From Noviherbaspirillum pedocola (lineage in GTDB: Bacteria > Pseudomonadota > Gammaproteobacteria > Burkholderiales > Burkholderiaceae_D): a DNA stretch of 64,000 bases. Positions within the stretch are counted from its first letter, which is position 1. The number at the start of each line of letters is the position of its first letter. Location of the stretch: contig NZ_JAEPBG010000013.1 in assembly GCF_016632335.1 (NCBI RefSeq), forward strand, positions 92,995 to 156,994, written 5' to 3'. The notes under the pieces are model-generated. The model did no database searches. It was not told where the DNA came from and was given only the letters and a program-made list of their open reading frames with translations. Of this stretch, positions 38,376 to 47,169 are shown in pieces. Both the position numbers and the translations under genes were made by a program.

Positions 38376-39296
38376 TCAGGCGGCGGCGCGGATGCGCTCG
38401 ACCTCGGCGGCTGGCGCGTTCGGCTTGTCGGTCAGCAGGCGGAAATCGAAGTCGATGCTTGCGAATGGCCGCGGCAGTTCGCGCGTCGCCAGTTCTTTCG
38501 GGTCGGATACGCGGGTAATTCCCGGAACCAGGCCTTCGCGGCTGGCGAAGGCGAAGTCGTCCCACAGGTAGGCGTCGCCGTCGATGTTGATCTGGGTGGT
38601 CAGCTTGCGGTGGCCGTGCGCCGATACGAAGAAATGGATGTGCGCGGGGCGGCGGCCATGGCGGCCAAGCATGTCGAGCAGGCGCTGCGTGGTGCCTTCC
38701 GGCGGACAGCCATAGCCCACGGGCATGATGCTGCGGAACCGGTAGCGGCCCTGCTCGTCGGTGATGATGGTGCGGCGCAGGTTGAAGTCCGACTGGCTCT
38801 TGTCGAAGAAGGAGTAGTTGCCCATCAGGTTGGCATGCCAGACCTCCACTTTCGCGTTCGGCAGCGGCTTGCCGTCAGAACCAAAGACGGTGCCCTGCAT
38901 GAACAGGATCTCGGCTTCCTTTTCTTCGCTGCCATCGTCGAGCCGCGCATATCCGCGGGATTCGGGCGCACCGGCGACGTAGAGCGGACCTTCGATGGTG
39001 CGCGGCGTGCCGCCGGTCAGGCCGAGCGCGGCCTCGGCTTCGTCGGCGCGGATGTCCAGGAAGCGCTCCAGGCCCAGGCCCGCGGCCAGCAGGCCGAGTT
39101 CATGCGTGGCGCCCGCTTCGGCCAGGTATTCGATGCCTTTCCACACTTCGGTGGCGCTGAGGTCGAGATCTTCGATCGCCTTGAAGACGTCGCCTAGCAG
39201 TCGCACGACGACTTGCCGCACGCGGGCATCGACCGGGCCGCGGGCGGTGTCGACCACGAAGTTGTTGACCAGCTTTTCGATATCGGAATGGTTCAT
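38376..39296 (-). CDS. catA: Catechol 1,2-dioxygenase (intradiol)
   Basis: This 306-residue Fe(III) enzyme cleaves catechol to cis,cis-muconate. The iron ligands are visible as Tyr161 (MGNYSFF), Tyr195 (PVGYGCPP), His219 and His221 (PAHIHFF). The N-terminal helical dimerisation domain has [24 protein letters not shown] choose the ATG at 39296, with AGGAG eight bases upstream, over an earlier in-frame ATG at 39320. It sits between catC and benA in one operon, so benzoate degradation and ring cleavage are co-expressed. Confidence 0.95.
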   Translation of the reverse strand: MNHSDIEKLVNNFVVDTARGPVDARVRQVVVRLLGDVFKAIEDLDLSATEVWKGIEYLAEAGATHELGLLAAGLGLERFLDIRADEAEAALGLTGGTPRTIEGPLYVAGAPESRGYARLDDGSEEKEAEILFMQGTVFGSDGKPLPNAKVEVWHANLMGNYSFFDKSQSDFNLRRTIITDEQGRYRFRSIMPVGYGCPPEGTTQRLLDMLGRHGRRPAHIHFFVSAHGHRKLTTQINIDGDAYLWDDFAFASREGLVPGITRVSDPKELATRELPRPFASIDFDFRLLTDKPNAPAAEVERIRAAA

Positions 39297-39338
39297 TTGG
39301 ATCTCCTCGTTGATATGCATGGAACGACGATGACGGGT

Positions 39339-39629
39339 TCAGCGATCGTCGGAATGAATGGAAGAGGGATGGCGCAGCAGCGGCGTCACCGCGATTTCCA
39401 TGAAGGGGAACAGCGGCAGGGTGGACAGCACCGTGTGCAGCTCATCGGTGCTGGCCACGTCGAAGACGCTGACATTGGAATACTGTCCGGCGATGCGCCA
39501 CAGGTGGCGCCAGGTGCCGGCGCGTTGCAGTTCCTCGGCGCGCGCACGCTCGACGCGCTTGAGCTCGGCGGCCTGGTCCTGCGGCATGCCATGCGGCAGG
39601 CGAACGTCCATACGGACATGAAACAGCAT
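39339..39629 (-). CDS. catC: Muconolactone delta-isomerase
   Basis: This 96-residue protein isomerises muconolactone to 3-oxoadipate enol-lactone. It carries the family motifs MLFHVRMDVRLPHGMP, KRVERARAEELQRAGTWRHLWR and LPLFPFMEIAVTPLLRHPS. Its size fits the small subunit of the CatC decamer. It lies between catB and catA with short gaps (34 and 42 bp). Confidence 0.95.
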   Translation of the reverse strand: MLFHVRMDVRLPHGMPQDQAAELKRVERARAEELQRAGTWRHLWRIAGQYSNVSVFDVASTDELHTVLSTLPLFPFMEIAVTPLLRHPSSIHSDDR

Positions 39630-39663
39630 GATGGGTCTCCTTTGCGTGGGGTAAGTGGCGTGC

Positions 39664-40773
39664 TCAGCGGCGGCGCAGCGCCTCGAGCCGGCCCATGTCG
39701 AAACGAATGCCCAGGCCCGGACCGTCAGGCACCTGCAGCATGAAATCCCTGTAGACCAGCGGCTCCCGCAGCAGCTCTTCGGTCAGCAGCAGCGGGCCGA
39801 ACAGTTCGGTGCCGAACTCCAGGCTCGCGAAGGTGGAGAAGAGGTGGGCCGAGGCCGCGGTGCCGACCGCGCCTTCGAGCATGGTGCCGCCGTACAGCGC
39901 GACGCCGGACAACTGCGCCACGTCGGCCAGCTGCCGCGCCGGGATCAGGCCGCCGGCCTGGCAGATCTTGATGGCGAATACATCGGCGGCCTCATTGCGG
40001 GCAAGCGCCAGTCCATCGTGCGGGCCCTTCAGCGCCTCGTCGGCCATGACCGGCACCGCGAATCGGGCGGACAGCCGCGCCAGCGCGCCGGGCAGTTCCG
40101 CGCGCACCGGCTGCTCGATCAGGTCGATGCCGCCATCCTGCAGCGCGGCGATGCCACGCATGGCATCAAGCTCGCTCCAGGCCATGTTGACATCGACCCG
40201 CACGCTGACTTCGTCGCCCAGCGCCTTTTTGATTGCGAGCACATGCGCCACGTCTTCCTCCACGCTGCGCGCGCCGATCTTGAGCTTGAAGATGCGGTGG
40301 CGCCGGCGCTCCAGCATCGCTTCTGCCTCCGCGATGTCGCGGGCGGTGTCGCCGCTGGCCAGGGTCCATGCGACGGGTAGGGCGTCGCGCAGGCGGCCGC
40401 CGAGCAGTTCGGACAGCGGGATACCGAGGCGCCGGGCCTGGGCATCGAGCAGGGCGGTTTCGATCGCGCATTTGGCGAAGCGGTTGCCCTGGACGGTCTT
40501 GCGCAACCGCGCCATGCAGGCGGCGGGATTGCGTGCATCCATGCGCAGCAGCTGCGGCGCGATATGGGCTTCGATATTGGCCTTGATGCTCTCCGGACTC
40601 TCTTCGCCGTAGCTCAGGCCGCCGATGGTGGTGGCTTCGCCCCATCCCTCGATGTCATCGGCGCAGCGGATGCGCACCAGGACCAGGGTTTGAGATTGCA
40701 TCGTCGCCACGGACAGCTTGTGCGCTCGGATGGTGGGTACATCGACCAGAAAGGTCTCGATTGCTTGAATCAT
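39664..40773 (-). CDS. catB: Muconate cycloisomerase
   Basis: This 369-residue enolase-superfamily enzyme converts cis,cis-muconate to muconolactone. The acid-base Lys pair motif is KLKIG near residue 168, with metal ligands in VRVDVNMAW, LIEQPV and MADEA. Family landmarks IPLSELLGG and GGTMLEGAVGTAASAHLF are present. It is the first gene of the cat-ben operon and is divergent from the LysR regulator across a 116-bp gap that contains an ATAC-type operator. Confidence 0.95.
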   Translation of the reverse strand: MIQAIETFLVDVPTIRAHKLSVATMQSQTLVLVRIRCADDIEGWGEATTIGGLSYGEESPESIKANIEAHIAPQLLRMDARNPAACMARLRKTVQGNRFAKCAIETALLDAQARRLGIPLSELLGGRLRDALPVAWTLASGDTARDIAEAEAMLERRRHRIFKLKIGARSVEEDVAHVLAIKKALGDEVSVRVDVNMAWSELDAMRGIAALQDGGIDLIEQPVRAELPGALARLSARFAVPVMADEALKGPHDGLALARNEAADVFAIKICQAGGLIPARQLADVAQLSGVALYGGTMLEGAVGTAASAHLFSTFASLEFGTELFGPLLLTEELLREPLVYRDFMLQVPDGPGLGIRFDMGRLEALRRR

Positions 40774-40863
40774 GGTAGTCGGGTATAACGCAAGTGATTA
40801 GCCGGTATTCGCACAATAGATATCTTCTTAAGTCCGGTCCAAGACCGATTAAGCATCGGATTC

Positions 40864-40878
40864 ATACCTTTAAGGCAT
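40864..40878. promoter_or_regulatory. BenM/CatM-type LysR operator motif
   Basis: ATACCTTTAAGGCAT fits the ATAC-N7-GTAT consensus with one mismatch (GCAT). It lies 11 bp before the LysR ATG and about 90 bp upstream of catB, suited to activating catB and repressing the regulator. A near-identical motif recurs at 41927. Confidence 0.6.
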
Positions 40879-40889
40879 TACTCGAAAAC

Positions 40890-41819
40890 ATGAGCCTGGA
40901 GCTGCGTCACCTGCGCTATTTCGCGATGGTTGCCGAGGAGCGCAACTTCAGTCGCGCGGCGGAGCGTCTGCATATCGCGCAGCCGGCGCTGAGCAGGCAG
41001 ATACAGCAACTGGAAGAGCTGCTGCAGGTCGAGCTTCTGCAGCGCACCACGCGCTCCCTGGAGCTGACCGAGGCCGGGCGCTTTTTCTACGGCCACGCGG
41101 TCCAGTTGCTGGCGCAATCCTCGGACATCGTTTCCATGACACGGCGCATTGCCAAGATCGAACGCAAGTTCGGCATCGGCTTTGTCGGCTCGACCCTGTA
41201 CGGCTTGTTGCCTGAAATCGTAAGGCGATTCAAGGCCGAGCATCCGGACATGGAGGTGACGCTGCACGAGATGACCACGGTCGAGCAGATCCAGGCACTG
41301 AAGGATGGCGTCATCGATGTCGGCATCGGCCGCATCCGGCGGGAGGATCCGAACATACGGCGCATCCTGCTGCGCGAGGAAAAGCTGATTGCTGGCCTTC
41401 CCATGGGGCATCCGCTGGCTTTCCTCGACCGCGGCTTGCACCTGAGGGAGCTGGTCAATGAAACGCTGATCGTATTCCCGAAGACGCCGCGTCCGAGTTT
41501 CGCGGACCAGGTGCTGTCCGGTTTTCATGACCGGGGGCTGGAACCCGCGGCCATCATCGAGGTGCGGGAACTGCAGGTGGCGATGGGGCTCGTCGCCGCG
41601 GGAATGGGCGTGACCGTCGTTCCGAAAAGCGTGCTCGGCCTGAAGCGGGCCGATGTCTGCTACAAGTTACTGGACGAGGTCAATCTGGTGTCGCCGATCA
41701 TCATGAGCATACGGGCGCAGGACCATTCCGCGGACATCAAGTCGTTCCTGGAGCTGACTTACGGGCTGTATCGGTCTGAAGGCATTCCGCACACCGAGGA
41801 ATCCCTCTACACGCAATGA
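40890..41819 (+). CDS. benM: LysR-family regulator of benzoate/catechol genes (BenM/CatM-like)
   Basis: This 309-residue activator begins MSLELRHLRYFAMVAEERNFSRAAERLHIAQ, close to the BenM/CatM/CatR N-terminus. The helix-turn-helix ends at QPALSRQIQQLEELL. The effector domain has GFVGSTLYGLLPEIVRRF and GMGVTVVPKSVL. BenM responds to benzoate and muconate together, CatM to muconate; sequence alone does not separate them. I start at the ATG at 40890 because the family N-terminus aligns there, although an upstream frame is open from 40794. It lies between the ben-cat operon and the BKACE-transporter genes and probably regulates both. Confidence 0.9.
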   Translation: MSLELRHLRYFAMVAEERNFSRAAERLHIAQPALSRQIQQLEELLQVELLQRTTRSLELTEAGRFFYGHAVQLLAQSSDIVSMTRRIAKIERKFGIGFVGSTLYGLLPEIVRRFKAEHPDMEVTLHEMTTVEQIQALKDGVIDVGIGRIRREDPNIRRILLREEKLIAGLPMGHPLAFLDRGLHLRELVNETLIVFPKTPRPSFADQVLSGFHDRGLEPAAIIEVRELQVAMGLVAAGMGVTVVPKSVLGLKRADVCYKLLDEVNLVSPIIMSIRAQDHSADIKSFLELTYGLYRSEGIPHTEESLYTQ

Positions 41820-41926
41820 CTTTGCGCAGGGGCGGGCCTGCCAGCTGCCGCGCCGCCACGTGTCCTCCTGTTAGTGCAGAAAACCGCGAGCACGCGGCAA
41901 ACTCCTGACGTCAGAAACACGGATTT

Positions 41927-41941
41927 ATACCTTTGAAGCAT
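41927..41941. promoter_or_regulatory. BenM/CatM-type LysR operator motif, second copy
   Basis: ATACCTTTGAAGCAT differs from the motif at 40864 at two positions only. It lies about 245 bp upstream of the BKACE start, and its right end forms part of a perfect hairpin. Confidence 0.55.
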
Positions 41942-41985
41942 GGAAGCCATGCTTCATCGGTCTTGGACGCCTTTAATCGCTGGCG

Positions 41986-41999
41986 ATACCTTTAAGTAT
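41986..41999. promoter_or_regulatory. LysR operator-like motif, third copy
   Basis: ATACCTTTAAGTAT has complete ATAC and GTAT half-sites with a 6-bp rather than 7-bp spacer, flanked by G and C that extend the palindrome. It is 45 bp from the second copy, the kind of spacing seen between LysR activation and recognition sites. Confidence 0.5.
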
Positions 42000-42184
42000 C
42001 AGCCGCCCGGAAACCGGAACCTCGTTAGTGCTCCGTCGCTTCGACGCAGATTACGCATGCGTCGGAAGAGCCTTCATACCGCACCTGCCTGGACCACTGG
42101 CGCCTGATCGAGCCGAAATTCACGTGTCACGACTGCAGCAGCGCGTGGCGCGCCGAGTCGATGTCAATAAACAAGGAGATGTTC

Positions 42185-43045
42185 GTGAGACCCGTGGTCA
42201 TTGCCGTTGCCATTACCGGATCCGTTCCGCGCAAGAAAGACAATCCCGCCGTGCCGATCACGGTTGCTGAGCAAGTCGAATCCACCCATGAAGCCTATGA
42301 AGCGGGCGCCAGCCTGGTCCATCTGCATGTGCGTAATCCCGATGAAAGCGCTTCCTCATCCCCGCAGTTGTTTGCCGCGGCCATGGAAGGCATACGTCGG
42401 CACTGCCCGGGCATGATCGTCCAGTTCTCCACCGGAGGGCGCGGCCGCGACCAGAATGCCCGCGGCGCTGCGCTGCATCTGGAGCCGGACATGGCCTCGC
42501 TGGCTACCGGCACCGTCAATTTCCCCAGCATCATTTACGAGAATGCGCCCGCGCTCGTGGATCAATTGGCGGCTTCCATGAAAGAGCATGCGGTGCTTCC
42601 GGAAATCGAGGTCTTCGATCTGTCGCATCTGTACGGCATGCGCAGGCTCATGGATGCCGGATTGATCAACGACAGGCCGCATGTGCAATTTGTCATGGGC
42701 ATCAGGAATGCCTTGCCGGTACAGGAGCATCTGCTCGATCTGCTGCTGGCAGAGTTGCGTCGCGTGGCGCCAAAGGCGACCTGGACCGCGGCCGGCATCG
42801 GTCGTCATCAGAACGACGTCATCCAATGGGTACTGCAAAGACAGGGCGACGCAGTGCGCACCGGCCTCGAAGACAACGTGCGCATCGACCGCGACACGCT
42901 GGCCGGCAGCAATGCCGAACTGGTGCGCATTGCCGCAGAGCTTTGCGCCCGGCATGGCGCGCGCCCGGCAACAGCCGCTGAAGCGAGACACCTGCTGGGC
43001 CTGCCGGCAGTGACACATACGAGAGCGGACGTGCGCTTCGCTTAG
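42185..43045 (+). CDS. Beta-keto acid cleavage enzyme (BKACE, DUF849)
   Basis: This 286-residue zinc-dependent TIM-barrel enzyme belongs to the family of 3-keto-5-aminohexanoate cleavage enzyme (Kce). Members condense a beta-keto acid with acetyl-CoA and split it to acetoacetate and a new acyl-CoA. Predicted zinc ligands are His46 and His48 (LVHLHVRN) and Glu229 (RTGLEDNVR); FSTGGRG is also conserved. I choose the GTG at 42185, since AAGGAG is six bases upstream; ATGs at 42161 and 42179 are in frame but badly spaced. In this benzoate region the substrate could be 3-oxoadipate, which would yield succinyl-CoA. That is inference. Confidence 0.88.
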   Translation: MRPVVIAVAITGSVPRKKDNPAVPITVAEQVESTHEAYEAGASLVHLHVRNPDESASSSPQLFAAAMEGIRRHCPGMIVQFSTGGRGRDQNARGAALHLEPDMASLATGTVNFPSIIYENAPALVDQLAASMKEHAVLPEIEVFDLSHLYGMRRLMDAGLINDRPHVQFVMGIRNALPVQEHLLDLLLAELRRVAPKATWTAAGIGRHQNDVIQWVLQRQGDAVRTGLEDNVRIDRDTLAGSNAELVRIAAELCARHGARPATAAEARHLLGLPAVTHTRADVRFA

Positions 43046-43248
43046 CAGTCTGCGGCAAAGCCGCTCTGGCGACACCTTGCTCACCTTCGTCCTTGCACGG
43101 TTCGAGGCGCACGCGTTCGAGGCGCACGCGCTCGAGCCGCGCGGGCAGCAAGCCGCCCCGTCATAAGAGCTTGTTCGTTCAGAAAAACATGAGAAAGGGC
43201 AGTCACATCCTGCCCGACCACGATCCATCTGTAGAGGAAGACAAGACC

Positions 43249-44664
43249 ATGCGACAAATCGATATACACAAGCATGCCGACGAGGCGCGCTTCAATGGGT
43301 TCCACCGCCGCATTCTGTTGTGGTGCGCGCTGATCATCATCTTCGATGGTTATGACCTGGCGGTGGCTGGCATTGCGCTGCCGTCCATCATGAAGGAGAT
43401 GGGCGTCACCGCGCAGAATGCCGGCTTCATGGTCAGCTCAGCGCTGTTCGGCATGATGTTCGGCGCCATTTTCCTGGGCACCCTTGCCGACAGGATAGGC
43501 CGCAACAAGACCATCGCCCTTTGCATAGGCCTGTTCAGCGTATTCACCGCCACCGCAGGCTTGTGCCGCGATCCTTACAGCTTCAGCGCGATGCGCTTTC
43601 TGGCGGGTCTGGGCATAGGCGGCGTGATGCCGAATGTGGTGGCGCAAATGACGGAATATGCGCCGAAGCGAATACGCGCGACGCTGACCACGCTGATGTT
43701 CAGCGGTTATGCGGTCGGTGGCATGCTTGCCGCGCTGCTGGGCAAGGGACTGATTGAAACCTATGGCTGGGCCTCGGTGTTCCTCGCTGCCGGGGCGCCG
43801 GTGGTTCTCATCCCGTTCATCCTGAAAACCATGCCAGAGTCGATGCCGTTTCTGATCAGGCAGAATCGGATCGCCGAGCTCAAGAGCATCGTGTCCCACA
43901 TCGACCCAGGCTACCGGGCCGATGCCAATGACCGCTTTGCGCTGCCGGCCGCGGACACGGCGGCAAGCGCTCCGATCGGCAAGCTGTTTCAGGACGGCAG
44001 GGGCTTCAGCACAGTGATGTTCTGGATCGCGTTCTTCATGTGTCTCTTCATGGTGTACGCGCTGAGCTCCTGGCTCACCAAGCTGATGGCCGCCGCCGGC
44101 TACAGCCTCGGGTCGGCGCTCACCTTTGTGCTGGTGCTGAACTTCGGCGCAATGATCGGCGCCGTCGGAGGCGGGTGGCTGGCGGACCACTTTCATATCA
44201 AGCATGTACTGGTCGGCATGTATGCCCTGGCCGCGGTGTCGATCACGCTGCTGGGCCACGAGATGCCGACGGCGCTGCTGTTTCTGCTCGTCGGCATGGC
44301 TGGCGCCTCGACCATCGGCACCCAGATCGTCACGTATGCCTATGCCGGCCAGTTCTATCCGATGGCGGTGCGCTCGACCGGCATAGGCTGGGCATCGGGC
44401 GTTGGGCGCAGCGGAGCGATTCTCGCGCCGATCCTGATCGGCACCCTGGTCGGCATGGCCTTGCCGCTAGAAATGAACTTCATGGCGATCGCCATTCCCG
44501 CCGTCATAGCGACGGTCGCTGTTTCTCTCATTGATCACAAGCGCTCAGCTTCGGCGCACCACGATGGAAGGGGTGCTGCACCGTCCGGTTCCGCGGCACC
44601 GGATCGTTCCGGACAAGGCATGGTGCGTGAAAAGCCTGCACAAGCCGAGCCGGAACATGGATGA
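43249..44664 (+). CDS. benK: MFS aromatic acid transporter (AAHS family, BenK/PcaK-like)
   Basis: This 471-residue, 12-helix major facilitator has the AAHS-family motif DGYDLAVAGIALPSIMKEMG in helix 1. The loop motif GTLADRIGRNK comes after helix 2, and FLAGLGIGGVMPN is also present. It imports benzoate or hydroxybenzoate by proton symport. The start at 43249 has GAGGAA upstream; residues upstream in the open frame are Arg-rich and non-family. It is 203 bp after BKACE and 34 bp before the amidohydrolase. The ben context favours benzoate, but the substrate is not provable from sequence. Confidence 0.88.
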   Translation: MRQIDIHKHADEARFNGFHRRILLWCALIIIFDGYDLAVAGIALPSIMKEMGVTAQNAGFMVSSALFGMMFGAIFLGTLADRIGRNKTIALCIGLFSVFTATAGLCRDPYSFSAMRFLAGLGIGGVMPNVVAQMTEYAPKRIRATLTTLMFSGYAVGGMLAALLGKGLIETYGWASVFLAAGAPVVLIPFILKTMPESMPFLIRQNRIAELKSIVSHIDPGYRADANDRFALPAADTAASAPIGKLFQDGRGFSTVMFWIAFFMCLFMVYALSSWLTKLMAAAGYSLGSALTFVLVLNFGAMIGAVGGGWLADHFHIKHVLVGMYALAAVSITLLGHEMPTALLFLLVGMAGASTIGTQIVTYAYAGQFYPMAVRSTGIGWASGVGRSGAILAPILIGTLVGMALPLEMNFMAIAIPAVIATVAVSLIDHKRSASAHHDGRGAAPSGSAAPDRSGQGMVREKPAQAEPEHG

Positions 44665-44698
44665 ATACGAACCCAAAAAAATCACGACATGGAGACGA

Positions 44699-46027
44699 AT
44701 GATGAACTCGAAATCCCTGCTGCTCATGCCAGCCTTTCTTCTTGCGACCCTCGCAACCACAGCGCATGCCATTGATAGTCCTGTGCTCGCGGACATACAG
44801 GCACGTGTCGGCGCAATGGAAACGAAGATGATCGGCTGGCGCCGTGATATACACCAGCACCCTGAACTATCGAATCAGGAACATCGCACCGCGGCGCTGG
44901 TCGCCGAGCATCTGCGCAGGCTGGGTCTTGAAGTACGGACCAATGTCGGCGGCACCGGCATCGTGGGCGTGCTCCGAGGCGCGCATCCCGGCAAGGTCGT
45001 TGCGCTGCGCGCGGACATGGATGCCTTGCCGGTGAAGGAACTGGTCGACTTGCCGTTCGCATCCAGGGCCAAGGGCAAGCACATGGGCAGGGAAGTCGAT
45101 GTCATGCATGCTTGCGGCCATGACGGGCATACGGCCATACTGATGGCGACCGCCGAGGTGTTGTCGGGCATGAAGGACCGGATACATGGAACGGTCAAGT
45201 TCATCTTTCAGCCCGCGGAAGAAGGGCCATCGGAAGCCTCGCAGCACGAAGGCGAGCACATCGGCGCATTGGCAATGGTCGATGCCGGCGTGCTCGACAA
45301 TCCCAGGGTCGACGCCGTGTTCGGTTTGCATCTGATGCCCGGGTTTCCGGTGGGGACGGTGGCTTATCGTCCGGGGCCGATACTTGCATCGGGGGACTCT
45401 TTCAGCATCAAGGTGTCCGGCAAGCAGACGCACGGCGGGTTTCCGTGGAATGGCATCGATCCGATCGTGAGCGCTGCGCAGATCGTGATGGGCATGCAGA
45501 CCATCGTCAGCCGGCAGCTGGATCTGTCCAGAGAGCCAGCAGTGCTGTCAATAGGCGCGATTCGAGGCGGCAACCGGGAGAACATCATCCCGGACAGCGT
45601 CGAGATGCTGGGTACGGTGCGGACCTTCGATGACGGCATGCGGGCGGACACGCTCGAGCGCATGCGCACGACCGCCGAGTCGATTGCGCGGGCCAGTGGC
45701 GCAAGCGCCGAAGTACGCTTTCAGCAGCCCGGATATGCGCCGACGATCAATGATGAAGCGCTGACTGCTCAAATGCTGCCGACGCTGAAACGGGTCACTG
45801 ATGGCAAGGCGGTATTGGCGCCCAAGCTCAGCGCGTCGGAGGACTTTTCCGAGTACCAGAAGAAAGTGCCGGGAATGTTTTTCTTCCTGGGGGCGACCGG
45901 TCCGGGAAGGAACCCGGCCACCGCTGCGCCCAATCATTCGCCGAAATTCGAAATCGACGAGGCGGCTCTTGCAGTAGGTGCGCGAACCATGACGGCGCTG
46001 GCGCTGGACTACCTGGGACGCGACTGA
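44699..46027 (+). CDS. Exported M20-family amidohydrolase (hippurate hydrolase-like)
   Basis: This 442-residue metallohydrolase of the M20D type has a signal peptide (MMNSKSLLLMPAFLLATLATTAHA). Conserved metal-site motifs are RRDIHQHPELS, ALRADMDALPV, MHACGHDGHTA and FQPAEEGP, plus the dimerisation-domain His in GKQTHGGFPW. Family members hydrolyse N-acyl amino acids such as hippurate (N-benzoylglycine). Lying 34 bp after a benzoate transporter gene, it could release benzoate from amides in the periplasm. GGAGA precedes two adjacent ATG codons (44699 and 44702), either of which may be used. Confidence 0.87.
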   Translation: MMNSKSLLLMPAFLLATLATTAHAIDSPVLADIQARVGAMETKMIGWRRDIHQHPELSNQEHRTAALVAEHLRRLGLEVRTNVGGTGIVGVLRGAHPGKVVALRADMDALPVKELVDLPFASRAKGKHMGREVDVMHACGHDGHTAILMATAEVLSGMKDRIHGTVKFIFQPAEEGPSEASQHEGEHIGALAMVDAGVLDNPRVDAVFGLHLMPGFPVGTVAYRPGPILASGDSFSIKVSGKQTHGGFPWNGIDPIVSAAQIVMGMQTIVSRQLDLSREPAVLSIGAIRGGNRENIIPDSVEMLGTVRTFDDGMRADTLERMRTTAESIARASGASAEVRFQQPGYAPTINDEALTAQMLPTLKRVTDGKAVLAPKLSASEDFSEYQKKVPGMFFFLGATGPGRNPATAAPNHSPKFEIDEAALAVGARTMTALALDYLGRD

Positions 46028-46225
46028 GTTCCTGCCAGGACCTCAGCACAACCGGGTGGATGGGAGGGGTCGTCCATGGACAGAGCATGGCCACCCTGCC
46101 CGCCGCACACCGCCGGCAGCTGCATAATCTGCCTTATGTCAAACGAGGTCCCGAGCTAGCTACCTTCCGCAAATGTTTTGAATGTCGCATCTCCAGCAAG
46201 AGCTCAGGGTTGCCAACGCGCCTTC

Positions 46226-46882
46226 TTATCCGATCATGTTCATACCGCCGAGATGAGTACTGGCTACATCCTGCGTGGACAACGCAATCTCATACATCGG
46301 TTGGACTCTGGGATCCGCTGCGATTTGTTCCGGGAAAATGAAGCCGCTTTCCGCGCGCGGAAACACGATATCGATTTTCCTGAAGCATTCGTCAACGAAC
46401 TCTGAACAGATATAGGTATTGTTTTCCACGGGATGTCCGAAGCCTATCGTGAGGCGCGCCAGGATCATTCCCACTTCTTCCTTGTTGTACTTTCGGTTGA
46501 GAAGATCCGCCGCCTCGCCAAGCATCGCCGTTACTTTTTGTGCGTCGATGTCGCCGTTATAGCGCGCCAGGAACAGGCGTCCATCATAGGGCTCACCGGA
46601 GTTTTCATAGTCCGACACATATTGACTCAGCGGCACGGCGCGCACTCCGTCGTCCTCTACGCTTTCCAGGAGAAGCACACGATCGTTCCACCGAAACAGG
46701 AATCCGACGTGACTGAACATGGAATTGGAGAAGTGTTCAATCATCCTGCTGACCGGGTAGTTACCCGCCGCAAAGAGCAGATCGCCGGTCCGTATCTGCC
46801 TTCTCAGGTTTGAATAGCTGTCCCGCGTGACACGGTCCGAGGCGAATTTCTGCTCTGCGGGAGCTAATGTTTGAATGGGCAT
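46226..46882 (-). CDS. YiiX-like permuted NlpC/P60 cysteine peptidase family protein
   Basis: This 218-residue protein has the order typical of permuted papain-like (YiiX/YebB) proteins. RTGDLLFAAG is followed by the catalytic His in FSHVGFLFRW, and later the catalytic Cys in NTYICSEFVDECF. Such proteins are thought to hydrolyse amide or ester bonds in lipids or cell wall. No signal peptide is seen. AGGAA lies six bases before the ATG at 46882; an open frame continues upstream to 46933. Neighbours give no hint of the substrate. Confidence 0.8.
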   Translation of the reverse strand: MPIQTLAPAEQKFASDRVTRDSYSNLRRQIRTGDLLFAAGNYPVSRMIEHFSNSMFSHVGFLFRWNDRVLLLESVEDDGVRAVPLSQYVSDYENSGEPYDGRLFLARYNGDIDAQKVTAMLGEAADLLNRKYNKEEVGMILARLTIGFGHPVENNTYICSEFVDECFRKIDIVFPRAESGFIFPEQIAADPRVQPMYEIALSTQDVASTHLGGMNMIG

Positions 46883-47169
46883 CGGTGTTCCTGAGTAGCG
46901 TTTGGTTGGTGTGAATGTGGGCACGCCGGTCACTCTGCATGGAGCCCCATAAGCTAATTCAGCTGAACAGCCTTATCGGCTGATCTTCACCCACAAGTGA
47001 AAATGTTCGGGCGCATGCCATGTTGATGGACGTCAAACGGTGTTCAGTGCCATCCCTGGAACAGCCTCGAAGAACGGTTGCATATGGCGCCGGCAGACGA
47101 ATAGGCTGGCGGTACCGTGAAATGCACCCTGCCCTCGGTGTCCATCGCCCCAGGTCTTTCAACAACATG

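Larger units (their letters stand above)
41820..42184. other. 365-bp intergenic region with operators before the BKACE gene
   Basis: No coding sequence is supported. It contains two ATACCTTT motifs (41927-41941 and 41986-41999) and a perfect 9-bp hairpin that overlaps the first one: GAAGCATGG at 41935-41943 pairs with CCATGCTTC at 41947-41955. The promoter of the BKACE-transporter-amidohydrolase genes is expected here. Confidence 0.5.
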
